Source: Ruminococcus sp. UBA7014
GTDB lineage: Bacteria; Bacillota; Clostridia; Oscillospirales; Ruminococcaceae
NCBI GenBank assembly: GCA_002449575.1
Contig: DJXC01000172.1
Span: 1-7,122, forward strand
DNA length: 7,122 nt
Reading direction: 5' to 3'
Below are positions 1 to 6,562 of this stretch, piece by piece. The stretch's first letter is position 1; the number at the start of each line of letters is the position of its first letter. The notes under the pieces were generated by a model. That model searched no databases. It was not told the DNA's origin and was given only the letters and a program-made list of their open reading frames with translations. The position numbers and the translations under genes are program-made.

Positions 1-641
1 AGCAGAGGACAAATCCTGCACCTACAGTTCAGCAAAGAACAAACACCGTTCCCTCCCCTGCCCTGTCAATTCCGCCATTACCTGCTTCCAGTACACTGCT
101 GCGGCGAGGTCAAAAATTTACAGTTGCCAATAAAGACGGCTCTGTTCCGGTAAATCTAAAACTGAAACTCGACTGGCAGGTCATGAACCCTCAATGTGAT
201 TTGGACGCTTCTGCTTTTTTGCTTGCCGATAACGAAAAAGTTCCTGGTGAAGACTGGTTCGTTTTCTACGGTCAGCCAACAAGCCCTGACAACAGTATAC
301 GCTATTCCGGCAATACCGGAAAAGGAGCGGAACTTCTCATTAATCTCCCGAAAATCAGCCCCAGTGTCCAGAAAGTTACTGTTGCTGTTACTATCTATGA
401 AGCCATTCAGCAGCATCTTCACTTCGGCATGGTGCAGAATGTTTCCGCCAGGATTTTCAACCAGATGACAAATACTGAACTCGCCAGAATCGAACTGACT
501 GACTGTACCAATGGTGTGACTGCTTTGGTTGTCGGCGAACTGTACCGTTATAAAGGCGCATGGAAATTCAATGCTGTCGGTTCTGGTGTCGCCCGTGATT
601 TAGCCGGATTCTGTGCCATGTACGGTATCGAAGCCGGATAA
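1..641 (+). CDS. TerD-family protein, 5' end cut off by window edge
   Basis: The reading frame is open from base 3 to the stop at 639-641, giving 212 visible residues; the true start lies upstream. The first ~31 residues are a Pro/Gln/Thr-rich linker, so an N-terminal domain may lie outside the window. A TerD domain begins about base 96 (LLRRGQKFTV) and fills the rest. Seen motifs are CDLDASAFLL at 195-224, FVFYGQ, a shortened SGNTG loop, VTVAVTIYEA, the ELARIEL segment and GELYRYKGAWKFNAVG. TerD/TerE/TerZ proteins are calcium-binding proteins linked to tellurite resistance and to membrane or envelope stress; the actual stress here cannot be read from the sequence. Canonical TerD has an acidic GDGDDE-like run after SGDNxTG, and here it is replaced by GKGAELL, so one calcium site may be weakened. 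An ATG at 183 lies inside the domain and is not the start. The AIM24 gene follows after 21 nt, suggesting co-transcription. Confidence 0.88.
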   Translation, partial: QRTNPAPTVQQRTNTVPSPALSIPPLPASSTLLRRGQKFTVANKDGSVPVNLKLKLDWQVMNPQCDLDASAFLLADNEKVPGEDWFVFYGQPTSPDNSIRYSGNTGKGAELLINLPKISPSVQKVTVAVTIYEAIQQHLHFGMVQNVSARIFNQMTNTELARIELTDCTNGVTALVVGELYRYKGAWKFNAVGSGVARDLAGFCAMYGIEAG

Positions 642-662
642 CCATGAAAGGAGTCTTCTGAC

Positions 663-1454
663 ATGATTACATTTGAAACGCTCAACGAACTGACCCTGAA
701 AATTACCTGTCAGGGCGGTCGTGACTATATTTTTTCCAAAATGGGTGCATTTATTGCCGGGGAATGCTACGGCGCAAAAAATTATAAATTTACCAAAGTC
801 ATGCTTGGACCAGAACAGAATTTCGGACAGGCACTGCTCGGACAGATTGGCAGACGGTTTACAGGCGAAAATCTGCCGCTGATGAAAGTCGAATTCGATG
901 GTGATTCTGTCACTTATTATGCAAATAATCAGCAGCATGTCGTTGTTTATCATCTCCAGAACGGTGAACAGATTTCTGTTGAAAGCGAAAATATTCTTGC
1001 TTTTACCCGTGACTGCAAATATGGTGTACGTTTTATGGCACAAGGGGTTATTTCCCAGAAAGGTCTTGCCACTTCCACGCTGACAGGACAAGGACCGGAA
1101 GCTTATGTTGCAGTGCTGATTGACGGCAACCCGCTAGTTTTGAGCAATGCGCAGAGCCGTACAACTCTGGAAGCTGACCCTGATGCCGTTGTCTGCTGGA
1201 TAGGTGGTGACCCGGAAGTCCGGACAGACTTGTCGTGGCGCAACCTGATTGGACAGTCTTCCGGTGAATCTTATATGTTTGAATGGAAAGAAAATAATCC
1301 TGCAATTGTACTGATTCAGCCAATGGAACGCACTTCTGGTCTGGATGTTTCCATGGACGGCAGAAGAAGCGGCAACCGTCCCACTGTGCAGAGTTCTGTC
1401 AGTGCCTCTCAGAGTGCAAGCGACCTGAATCATCTGTTCCGCAATTTAAGATAA
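663..1454 (+). CDS. AIM24-family protein (DUF124/TIGR00266-like)
   Basis: This 263-residue protein starts at ATG 663, 9 nt after AAAGGAG at 647-653. Residues ~1-225 look like the AIM24 double beta-sandwich fold: an early FSKMGAFIA segment, a central ILAFTRDCKYGVRFMAQG strand region, TSTLTGQGPEAYVAV, and GESYMFEWK followed by IVLIQPMERTSG near the end. There is no signal peptide or membrane helix. The last ~35 residues are a Ser/Arg-rich low-complexity tail. The family is named after the yeast mitochondrial protein Aim24; bacterial members have no settled biochemical role but often neighbour TerD-family genes, as here. The 21-nt gap to the TerD gene and the terminator right after this stop mark it as the last gene of that operon. 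The family call is by motif recognition, and a distinct function is not claimed. Confidence 0.82.
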   Translation: MITFETLNELTLKITCQGGRDYIFSKMGAFIAGECYGAKNYKFTKVMLGPEQNFGQALLGQIGRRFTGENLPLMKVEFDGDSVTYYANNQQHVVVYHLQNGEQISVESENILAFTRDCKYGVRFMAQGVISQKGLATSTLTGQGPEAYVAVLIDGNPLVLSNAQSRTTLEADPDAVVCWIGGDPEVRTDLSWRNLIGQSSGESYMFEWKENNPAIVLIQPMERTSGLDVSMDGRRSGNRPTVQSSVSASQSASDLNHLFRNLR

Positions 1455-1468
1455 AACAAAACAGATTC

Positions 1469-1497
1469 AAAAGTCCGGTGCTGTCCGGACTTTTTTT
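1469..1497 (+). terminator. Intrinsic terminator of the TerD-AIM24 operon
   Basis: A 10-bp perfect stem (AAAAGTCCGG at 1469-1478 with CCGGACTTTT at 1485-1494) closes a 6-nt loop and continues into a run of seven T at 1491-1497. It starts 14 nt after the AIM24 stop codon. Confidence 0.9.
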
Positions 1498-1617
1498 AAA
1501 TTTTCTGAAAATCTTCCATAAAAACTCATTTCTGAAACGTATGATAAATAATAGGAGATTTTTCAAACTTTTTTGTAATATTTTACAGTCTCAAATCACT
1601 AACTATCAGGAGAAAAT

Positions 1618-1623
1618 TATAAT
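1618..1623 (+). promoter_or_regulatory. Possible -10 element for the GH43 gene
   Basis: A perfect TATAAT lies 63 nt before the chosen start of the GH43 gene, in an AT-rich 190-nt intergenic stretch. No convincing TTGACA-like box lies 16-18 nt upstream (the bases there read about ATCACT), and there is no TG extension. The gene must have its own promoter because a terminator precedes it, but this assignment is weak; the rest of 1498-1662 shows no other clear signal. Confidence 0.25.
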
Positions 1624-1670
1624 AAACCTTGTTTCTTTATAGTAATTTTAAAAAATAATAATATGATAAA

Positions 1671-1676
1671 AAGGAG
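1671..1676 (+). promoter_or_regulatory. Ribosome binding site that sets the GH43 start at 1687
   Basis: AAGGAG sits 10 nt before ATG 1687. The in-frame ATG at 1663 lies upstream of and overlaps this site's context, and has no Shine-Dalgarno sequence of its own, so 1687 is preferred. Homologous GH43 proteins also commonly begin near the NPFLPP segment. Confidence 0.8.
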
Positions 1677-1686
1677 TGTCTGTTTT

Positions 1687-4422
1687 ATGAATCAGATATT
1701 TAATCCGTTTTTGCCTCCGAATGAATATATTCCCGATGGCGAACCGCATATTTTCGGTGACAGACTGTATCTGTTCGGCTCACACGACAAAGAAGGCGGC
1801 GACACGTTCTGTATGCTGGATTATACAGTTTGGTCTGCACATGTCAATGACCTCAAAAACTGGCGGTGTGAAGGTGTGATTTATCAGGCGCATCAGGATG
1901 CTCTTTACAGCCCTGAACGTCCTTATATGTATGCGCCTGATGTCGTACAGGGCAATGACGGCAGATTTTATTTATACTACTGTCTGTCCGGAAAATTCGG
2001 TGTCGGCGGCTACCACGGACCTATCAGCGTTGCCGTCTGTGATACTCCTGCCGGAGAATATAAGTATCTGGGTTTTGTCCGGAATCCGGACGGCTCACCC
2101 ATGAAAACCTATGTCTGCTTTGACCCGGCAGTCCTGAATGATAACGGAAAAATCCGGCTATATTACGGTACACAATATCCCTATGAAGAAGAACCGGATT
2201 TCCGAAACAATCCGGAACGCATTCAGCAAGAATGTGACATGTTCGGCAAAACGCAGGAAGAAATCCTCGGCACACCAGAGAGCGTAATGGGAGCATCTGT
2301 GTGTGTGCTGGAAGATGACATGCTCACCATTGCAGAACCGCCGAAACATATCATTCCCTATGCCGTCAAGGGGACAGATTTTGAAAACCACCCTTTCTTT
2401 GAAGCCCCTTCTATGAGAAAAATCGGAGATAAATATTATTTTATCTATTCTTCACAGCAGAATCATGAATTATGCTATGCTGTCAGTGACTGCCCTGACA
2501 GAGATTTCCGGTTTGGCGGAACAATTGTTTCTAATGGAGATATTGGCTATCAGGGACGAAAACCGGAAGACCGTCTGAATATGACAGGCACTACTCACGG
2601 CAGTATTATCTGTGTCAATCAGCAGTGGTATGTCTTTTATCACAGGCTGACTCATAAATCCGATTACAGCCGTCAGGCATGTGCGGAACAGATTCATATT
2701 CTGCCGGATGGCAGTATTCCGCAGGTAGAAATTACTTCCTGCGGTCTGAACGGCGCACCTCTGGAAGCTTCCGGAACGTATCCGGCAGTTATCGCCTGCA
2801 ATATCACTAACGGACATATGCCGCATGGCTCTAACTCTCAGTATCAGCAAAGTTTTCCGAACGTTACACATGAAAATCAGGACAGATTCATTGCTGAAAT
2901 TGCAGACGGCACACTGCTGGGCTATAAATATTTCCAGTTCAATAAAAATCAGATAAATCTGAAACTTCGTATCCGATACAAATCGACTGGCTACGGCATT
3001 TTCAGAATTTATACTGACTGGAATCATACACAGACCATTGGTGAAATTGGCATTTCCCCTTGTGAGAATTGGACAGATGCAGAAACGCTGCTTCCGGCAC
3101 AGGATGGTATCAGACCATTATATCTGCAATATGCCGGAACAGGTCAGGCAAAGCTGATAGAATTCGCTTTTATATCTGAAAGCGTAAATCCGGATGCAGA
3201 TAAAACTCAGAAATCTAGTTTTTTCATGGCATTATGTCTCGTTGCTGGTGCAGGTATTTTTCTTGCTGGAGCTTCTCTGATTGGCAGAATCATGAACGAA
3301 CCCAAAGAAACACCCCCTGCCCTTCTGGAAGAAACAGCAACATCTGCATCGGAAACCCAAGCCGAAACGATTTATTTTCCGCCATCAGCAACTGAAACGG
3401 AATCTTACCGGAATACCAAAAAAACGACTGTTACTGCTACAGGCTACAATTCCGGCAGAAGACCCTATGAAGCCGGAGATTATGAAATCGGCAAGGATAT
3501 TCCGGCAGGACTGTATGTGGCTGTTGCAGATACCCCCGATGACTACGGAGATTTTTATTTTGGCATTTATGCAAAGCGGCATACTGACTCTACACCGACA
3601 ATCGGTGGTGGCTGGCAGCAGCATTATTATTATACAGAATTGCAGGACGGACAGTTTATTCATTTTTCATGGGCGAAACTATATCCATTTTCGGAATCTT
3701 CGCAGGTGCTTGACCCCTATGCCTCCAGCGGTATGTTCAAAGCTTATCATGATATTCCCGGCGGCACATACACACTGATTGCTGACAGTGATTATTCAGG
3801 AGAATATGCAGTGTATCAGGATATTACTGCCGGAGCAGAACCGGTTATGCATTCTCATCTTGAAGTGGGCGAAACGGCTGAAGTCACCATTGGAGAAGAA
3901 CAATATCTTCAGACAAAATTCTGTCATGTGATAGAAGAAAGTTATCCTGCCGGAAACTATACAGTCGGAAAAGATATTCCCTCTGGTCTGTATGTGGCTG
4001 TATTTGAACCCAACACATCATGGAGCAATGATTTTCTTCTGGAAGTCCGGGATACTTCCGGAAATGCTGCCATCGGAGGTTATGCGCATCAGTACCGCTA
4101 TGCAGACCTGAAAGACGGTGAAACGTTGTATTTTGAAAATGCAACACTTTATAAAGCAGAATATACCCGTCATGTATCCAGTCCGTTCTATACAGACGGT
4201 ATGTTCTGGGTAGGTCATGACGTTCCTGCCGGAACGTATCAGGTTCATGGGGGCTATTCTGAAAAAGAAAGTGTTCTGATTGTTCATGACAGTGCCGGAA
4301 CGGATTCACAGATTCTGGAGGCAAAAAAAATTGCTTCTTCTGGAGAGATTATCACACTGCATGACGGAGAATTTGTAGAGCTGCGAGAATGTTATCTGGA
4401 ACAGCCCGTTGAAAACACCTGA
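1687..4422 (+). CDS. Membrane-anchored GH43 glycosidase with CBM6-like domain and DIPAGxY repeats
   Basis: This 911-residue protein starts at ATG 1687. Residues ~5-365 are a glycoside hydrolase family 43 five-bladed propeller (alpha-L-arabinofuranosidase/beta-xylosidase type). Candidate catalytic residues are Asp17 (IPDGEP, base), Asp146 (CFDPAV, pKa modulator) and Glu239 (FFEAPS, acid), with His304 in GTTHGS. Residues ~370-505 resemble a CBM6-type carbohydrate-binding module (YKYFQF, LYLQYAGTG). Residues 512-533 form one hydrophobic helix, followed by a Thr/Glu-rich linker and four ~70-residue repeats from about 596. There is no N-terminal signal peptide, so the enzyme is predicted to be cytoplasmic and the repeats extracellular; charges around the helix do not settle this. 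The exact substrate cannot be read. The gene is monocistronic, bounded by terminators, and lies directly upstream of an ECF sigma operon. The domain fusion is unusual, and no frameshift is visible. Confidence 0.85.
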   Translation: MNQIFNPFLPPNEYIPDGEPHIFGDRLYLFGSHDKEGGDTFCMLDYTVWSAHVNDLKNWRCEGVIYQAHQDALYSPERPYMYAPDVVQGNDGRFYLYYCLSGKFGVGGYHGPISVAVCDTPAGEYKYLGFVRNPDGSPMKTYVCFDPAVLNDNGKIRLYYGTQYPYEEEPDFRNNPERIQQECDMFGKTQEEILGTPESVMGASVCVLEDDMLTIAEPPKHIIPYAVKGTDFENHPFFEAPSMRKIGDKYYFIYSSQQNHELCYAVSDCPDRDFRFGGTIVSNGDIGYQGRKPEDRLNMTGTTHGSIICVNQQWYVFYHRLTHKSDYSRQACAEQIHILPDGSIPQVEITSCGLNGAPLEASGTYPAVIACNITNGHMPHGSNSQYQQSFPNVTHENQDRFIAEIADGTLLGYKYFQFNKNQINLKLRIRYKSTGYGIFRIYTDWNHTQTIGEIGISPCENWTDAETLLPAQDGIRPLYLQYAGTGQAKLIEFAFISESVNPDADKTQKSSFFMALCLVAGAGIFLAGASLIGRIMNEPKETPPALLEETATSASETQAETIYFPPSATETESYRNTKKTTVTATGYNSGRRPYEAGDYEIGKDIPAGLYVAVADTPDDYGDFYFGIYAKRHTDSTPTIGGGWQQHYYYTELQDGQFIHFSWAKLYPFSESSQVLDPYASSGMFKAYHDIPGGTYTLIADSDYSGEYAVYQDITAGAEPVMHSHLEVGETAEVTIGEEQYLQTKFCHVIEESYPAGNYTVGKDIPSGLYVAVFEPNTSWSNDFLLEVRDTSGNAAIGGYAHQYRYADLKDGETLYFENATLYKAEYTRHVSSPFYTDGMFWVGHDVPAGTYQVHGGYSEKESVLIVHDSAGTDSQILEAKKIASSGEIITLHDGEFVELRECYLEQPVENT
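3472..3687 (+). repeat. Protein repeat A1 of the GH43 protein
   Basis: This encodes a ~72-residue beta-rich repeat opening with AGDYEIGKDIPAGLYVAV (residues 596-613) and closing with a DGQFIHF...AKLY strand. It is most similar to repeat A2 at 3949; the two share the 14-base identity CTGTATGTGGCTGT (3511-3524 and 3988-4001). GxDIPAGxY repeats of this kind occur in secreted and membrane proteins of Firmicutes; no function is claimed. Confidence 0.75.
3730..3933 (+). repeat. Protein repeat B1 of the GH43 protein
   Basis: This repeat opens with GMFKAYHDIPGGTYTL (residues 682-697). It pairs best with repeat B2, which also opens with GMF and a HD[IV]P[GA]GTY core. Repeats A1 and B1 form one unit of a duplicated pair. 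Confidence 0.7.
3949..4155 (+). repeat. Protein repeat A2 of the GH43 protein
   Basis: This repeat opens with AGNYTVGKDIPSGLYVAV (residues 755-772) and contains IGGYAHQYRYADLKDGETLYF, matching IGGG...QHYYYTELQDGQFIHF of A1. The match suggests that an A-B pair was duplicated as a unit. Confidence 0.75.
4195..4401 (+). repeat. Protein repeat B2 of the GH43 protein
   Basis: This repeat opens with DGMFWVGHDVPAGTYQV (residues 837-853) and ends with HDGEFVELRECYLE, ten residues before the C-terminus. It is the partner of B1 in the A-B-A-B array. Confidence 0.7.
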
Positions 4423-4430
4423 ACTGCATA

Positions 4431-4461
4431 CACCGCCGGAAACTCCGGCGGTGATTTTTTT
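4431..4461 (+). terminator. Strong intrinsic terminator of the GH43 gene
   Basis: A perfect 10-bp GC-rich stem (CACCGCCGGA at 4431-4440 with TCCGGCGGTG at 4444-4453) closes a 3-nt loop. After one A it is followed by seven T. It lies 8 nt after the stop codon, so the sigma-factor operon must be transcribed mainly from its own promoter. Confidence 0.93.
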
Positions 4462-4483
4462 CTCTCTGAAAAATTTCTTCCGG

Positions 4484-4509
4484 AAAACTGTTGCAGTTTT
4501 TATTTTTTT
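4484..4509 (+). terminator. Possible second, weak terminator hairpin
   Basis: A perfect 7-bp stem (AAAACTG at 4484-4490 with CAGTTTT at 4494-4500) closes a TTG loop and is followed by TA and seven T. The stem is AT-rich and may act only as a backup to the strong terminator upstream. It could equally overlap the unidentified promoter of the sigma gene. Confidence 0.4.
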
Positions 4510-4525
4510 CCTGAATGTATTAACA

Positions 4526-4535
4526 GAAGTACTTC
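4526..4535 (+). promoter_or_regulatory. 10-base palindrome in the sigma-gene leader
   Basis: GAAGTACTTC is a perfect palindrome 13 nt before the AAAGGAG ribosome binding site of the sigma gene. It could be an operator, but a 10-base palindrome in AT-rich DNA may be chance. No clear -35/-10 pair is seen in 4462-4564. Confidence 0.2.
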
Positions 4536-4564
4536 ACGAAATCAAAATAAAGGAGATGTTGTAG

Positions 4565-5125
4565 ATGACAGAAATGGAAATCCGCCGTCTGCTCCGGACT
4601 TCTCCCAAACAGGCGCATCAGATATTAATCAACGAATACGGAAATTATGTCTATACTGTTGTCTGGGATAAACTCCGGAACTGCGCCAGCCGTGAAGATG
4701 TCGAAGAATGTGTCAGTGACATATTCGCTGAAATCTTTCTGCACTGCAACCCTGATTCTGAAGGTTCACTGAAAGGCTATATCGGAACAGTTGCCCGGCG
4801 TATGGCAATTAACAGGTTCTATCAGATTTCCGGAAAATCGTACAGAACTTTTTCACTGGAAGAAAAGAATATTCTGGAAATTCCTGCTGACATCACTCCG
4901 GAACAGGAATATGAAAGAACTGAACTCCGGAAAATTCTGCTTGAAAAAATTCATCAGCTTGGCGAACCGGATGCTTCTATCATTATCCAGAAATATTATT
5001 ATCTGCGGAATTCCGGAGAAATTGCAAAATCACTTTCGATTAGTCCGGCAAATGTCCGGATGCGGCTGACTCGTGCTGTCAGAAAACTGAAAGCTCTGCT
5101 GAAAGAGGAAGATATTGATTTCTGA
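4565..5125 (+). CDS. ECF-type RNA polymerase sigma factor (sigma-70 family)
   Basis: This 186-residue protein starts at ATG 4565, 9 nt after AAAGGAG at 4549-4555. The domain order is that of an extracytoplasmic-function sigma factor, with only regions 2 and 4. Region 2 spans ~20-88 and includes DVEECVSDIFAEIFLH (core binding) and LKGYIGTVARRMAINRFYQ (-10 recognition). Region 4 spans ~118-182 with the helix-turn-helix GEIAKSLSISPANVRMRLTRAVRKLKALL (-35 recognition). A short charged linker joins them. The length is usual for the family. The DUF4367 membrane-protein gene begins 23 nt after its stop, the standard layout of a sigma factor with its membrane-bound regulator. Many ECF factors regulate their own promoter, but I could not identify one here. 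Its targets are unknown; the GH43 gene upstream is a speculative candidate. Confidence 0.92.
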   Translation: MTEMEIRRLLRTSPKQAHQILINEYGNYVYTVVWDKLRNCASREDVEECVSDIFAEIFLHCNPDSEGSLKGYIGTVARRMAINRFYQISGKSYRTFSLEEKNILEIPADITPEQEYERTELRKILLEKIHQLGEPDASIIIQKYYYLRNSGEIAKSLSISPANVRMRLTRAVRKLKALLKEEDIDF

Positions 5126-5148
5126 TTCTCGAATAAGGAGGAATTTTT

Positions 5149-6357
5149 ATGAAAAAAAAATATGATTTTTCGATTCTGCAAAATGCAGATGAAAAGACAT
5201 TAACAGATATTTCAGAACGCTATCCGGCAATGCATCAGCAGGAACTTGACAAGCTTCTGAAACGTTCCGAACAGAAATATCAGACATATCAGAAAGCACA
5301 GGCATTCATTCCGGATAATACAGAATCCGGAGAAGTAAAAATTATCAAAAATACAAAATGGTATCAAATGGCATTTGCAGCAGCAGCCTGTATTGTTGTG
5401 ACTGTCTGTGCTGTCAGCGGAATTGCTAATATGAAACGTGTTCCGCCTGCGGAAGAACTTCCCTCAGCAGAAGCTGTCCTCACTTCTGAAACAACAGCAG
5501 CAACTGTGGCAGAGACAATGACAGAAACTTCTGAAATTACAACATTCTCCTCTACGGAAACACATTCCATCATACAGACCACTGTCACCACATTATGCCC
5601 GGAAACAACTTCTGTCAGCAATATTGAGATGACGGACAATACAGAAAAAATCAGCAGTACTGCTGAAATGCAGACTTTTACAGAAACTGTCAGAACAGAA
5701 TCCACCGTGCCGGAAACCATTCCGTTTATCATCAGTGAATCTTTTGAACCTGAACCGGAACTCATAGTGCCTGCTGTTCCTGAAATTATTGAAACAGAAC
5801 CCGTTCCGGAAGAATCTGTATCACAGAATGAAGAATTTCAGCTTCCCGGTTTTCGCATTGTATATGATGAATATATTGAAAAATACCTTTTCTCTCTTGA
5901 TATTCCTGCACATAAACAGATAGAACCGCTTGCCGAACGCTATGCGCCTGTACAGCTTCCGGAAGGTTATGCCCTGTTTGAGGACAACTGCAATTATGAC
6001 CTTGAAACGTCCCGTTATTTACGCTATCATAAAGATATGCAGAAAGCCATCACGTTCCATCAGACTGCCATTGCTGAAAAACAACTGGATGCTTCTATCT
6101 CAGGCAGATTTAATTCTATGCAGGAAATCATTGACAGATACAGACCGCTGAATATTAACGGCTGTCCCGGATATATTCTTACAGATGTCTACAGTGGGAA
6201 AGGCATAATGTCATTTTATACCGATTCTGATTATGCGCCGGAAACAATGACACTGGTAGTATGGCATGATGAAGATTATGTATTTATGCTCACCGGCGAA
6301 GATATTTCCGAAGATGAACTTATCCGTATGGCAGAATCCGTTCAGCCGGATGCATGA
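5149..6357 (+). CDS. Single-pass DUF4367 membrane protein, probable anti-sigma factor
   Basis: This 402-residue protein starts at ATG 5149, 7 nt after AAGGAGG at 5135-5141. Residues 1-72 are a charged, helical cytoplasmic region, residues ~74-94 are one hydrophobic helix, and residues ~98-228 are a long Thr/Glu/Ser-rich spacer. Residues ~230-402 form a folded domain ending like DUF4367 (NINGCPGYILTD, TLVVWHDEDYVFMLTGEDISEDELIRMAESV). This is the shape of an anti-sigma factor: the inner end would hold the sigma factor and the outer domain would sense a signal. No HxxxCxxC zinc anti-sigma motif is present, so the role rests on its position after the sigma gene and its topology. The spacer is long enough to reach into or through the cell wall. 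Nine A residues follow the start codon directly. The signal it senses cannot be read from the sequence. Confidence 0.8.
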   Translation: MKKKYDFSILQNADEKTLTDISERYPAMHQQELDKLLKRSEQKYQTYQKAQAFIPDNTESGEVKIIKNTKWYQMAFAAAACIVVTVCAVSGIANMKRVPPAEELPSAEAVLTSETTAATVAETMTETSEITTFSSTETHSIIQTTVTTLCPETTSVSNIEMTDNTEKISSTAEMQTFTETVRTESTVPETIPFIISESFEPEPELIVPAVPEIIETEPVPEESVSQNEEFQLPGFRIVYDEYIEKYLFSLDIPAHKQIEPLAERYAPVQLPEGYALFEDNCNYDLETSRYLRYHKDMQKAITFHQTAIAEKQLDASISGRFNSMQEIIDRYRPLNINGCPGYILTDVYSGKGIMSFYTDSDYAPETMTLVVWHDEDYVFMLTGEDISEDELIRMAESVQPDA

Positions 6358-6376
6358 CAATTTTGCTGAAAATTTC

Positions 6377-6420
6377 TGACAGAATTCGGAAAATTTTCTG
6401 TCATAACTGCTTCTTGACAG
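6377..6420 (+). repeat. Alternating TGACAG / CTGTCA inverted repeats before the DUF2798 promoter
   Basis: TGACAG occurs at 6377-6382 and 6415-6420, with its reverse complement CTGTCA at 6398-6403 between them. The first pair extends to an 8-bp stem (TGACAGAA with TTCTGTCA). The third copy overlaps the -35 box. There is no T-run, so this is not a usual terminator; an operator is possible. Confidence 0.4.
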
Positions 6421-6442
6421 ACAGGAGAAAATCTGTTATCAT
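6414..6442 (+). promoter_or_regulatory. Sigma-A promoter of the DUF2798 gene
   Basis: A perfect TTGACA -35 box at 6414-6419 is followed after 17 bp by TATCAT at 6437-6442. The predicted transcription start is near 6449, giving a leader of about 130 nt before the ATG at 6578. Confidence 0.85.
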
Positions 6443-6475
6443 AATCATGTAATCATAAATTTATGTAATGGCAAC

Positions 6476-6557
6476 GACACATGCAGCACTCCGGTGTATA
6501 AGTCTGATTACGGGACAGCCCTGAAATCAGCATATCCGGATGCATGTGTCTTTTTTT
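6476..6557 (+). promoter_or_regulatory. Structured leader RNA: candidate riboswitch or attenuator
   Basis: The leader can fold into nested helices. The outer stem is a perfect 10 bp (GACACATGCA at 6476-6485 with TGCATGTGTC at 6541-6550) that runs directly into T7 at 6551-6557, so it can serve as a terminator. Inside, TCCGG (6490-6494) pairs with CCGGA (6536-6540), and CTGATT (6504-6509) with AATCAG (6525-6530), capped by GGG/CCC. A competing local hairpin, GCAC-TCCG-GTGT at 6486-6497, has a UNCG-type loop and would use the same TCCGG, so two states are possible. I could not match it to a known riboswitch class. It stands 20 nt before the DUF2798-like start and likely controls readthrough into it. 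Confidence 0.65.
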
Positions 6558-6562
6558 GCCTG

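Noticed and set aside
600..1091. Long minus-strand open frame (163 codons) opposite the AIM24 gene
   Set aside because: It lies antisense to two well-supported genes, has no ribosome binding site or recognisable domain, and spans the gene junction; it is a coding shadow.
1505..1526. CTGAAAA-TCTTCC-AAAACT similarity between the regions upstream of the GH43 gene (1505-1526) and the sigma gene (4467-4489) as a shared ECF promoter
   Set aside because: The match needs gaps, lies in low-complexity AT-rich DNA, and no paired -10 motif is found at a consistent distance.
1663..1686. Upstream in-frame ATG at 1663 as start of the GH43 gene
   Set aside because: It has no ribosome binding site, and the AAGGAG at 1671-1676 is placed correctly for ATG 1687.
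5149..5160. Nine A residues after the start codon as a phase-variation tract
   Set aside because: The run encodes a plain Lys-Lys-Lys start typical of AT-leaning genes. Slippage is possible, but nothing else supports switching.
1469..6540. Frequent TCCGG/CCGGA words across terminators, leader and genes as a repeated binding site
   Set aside because: They are common throughout the coding regions, where TCC-GGA and CCG-GAA codons are favoured. The frequency fits codon use, and in terminators they simply form stems.
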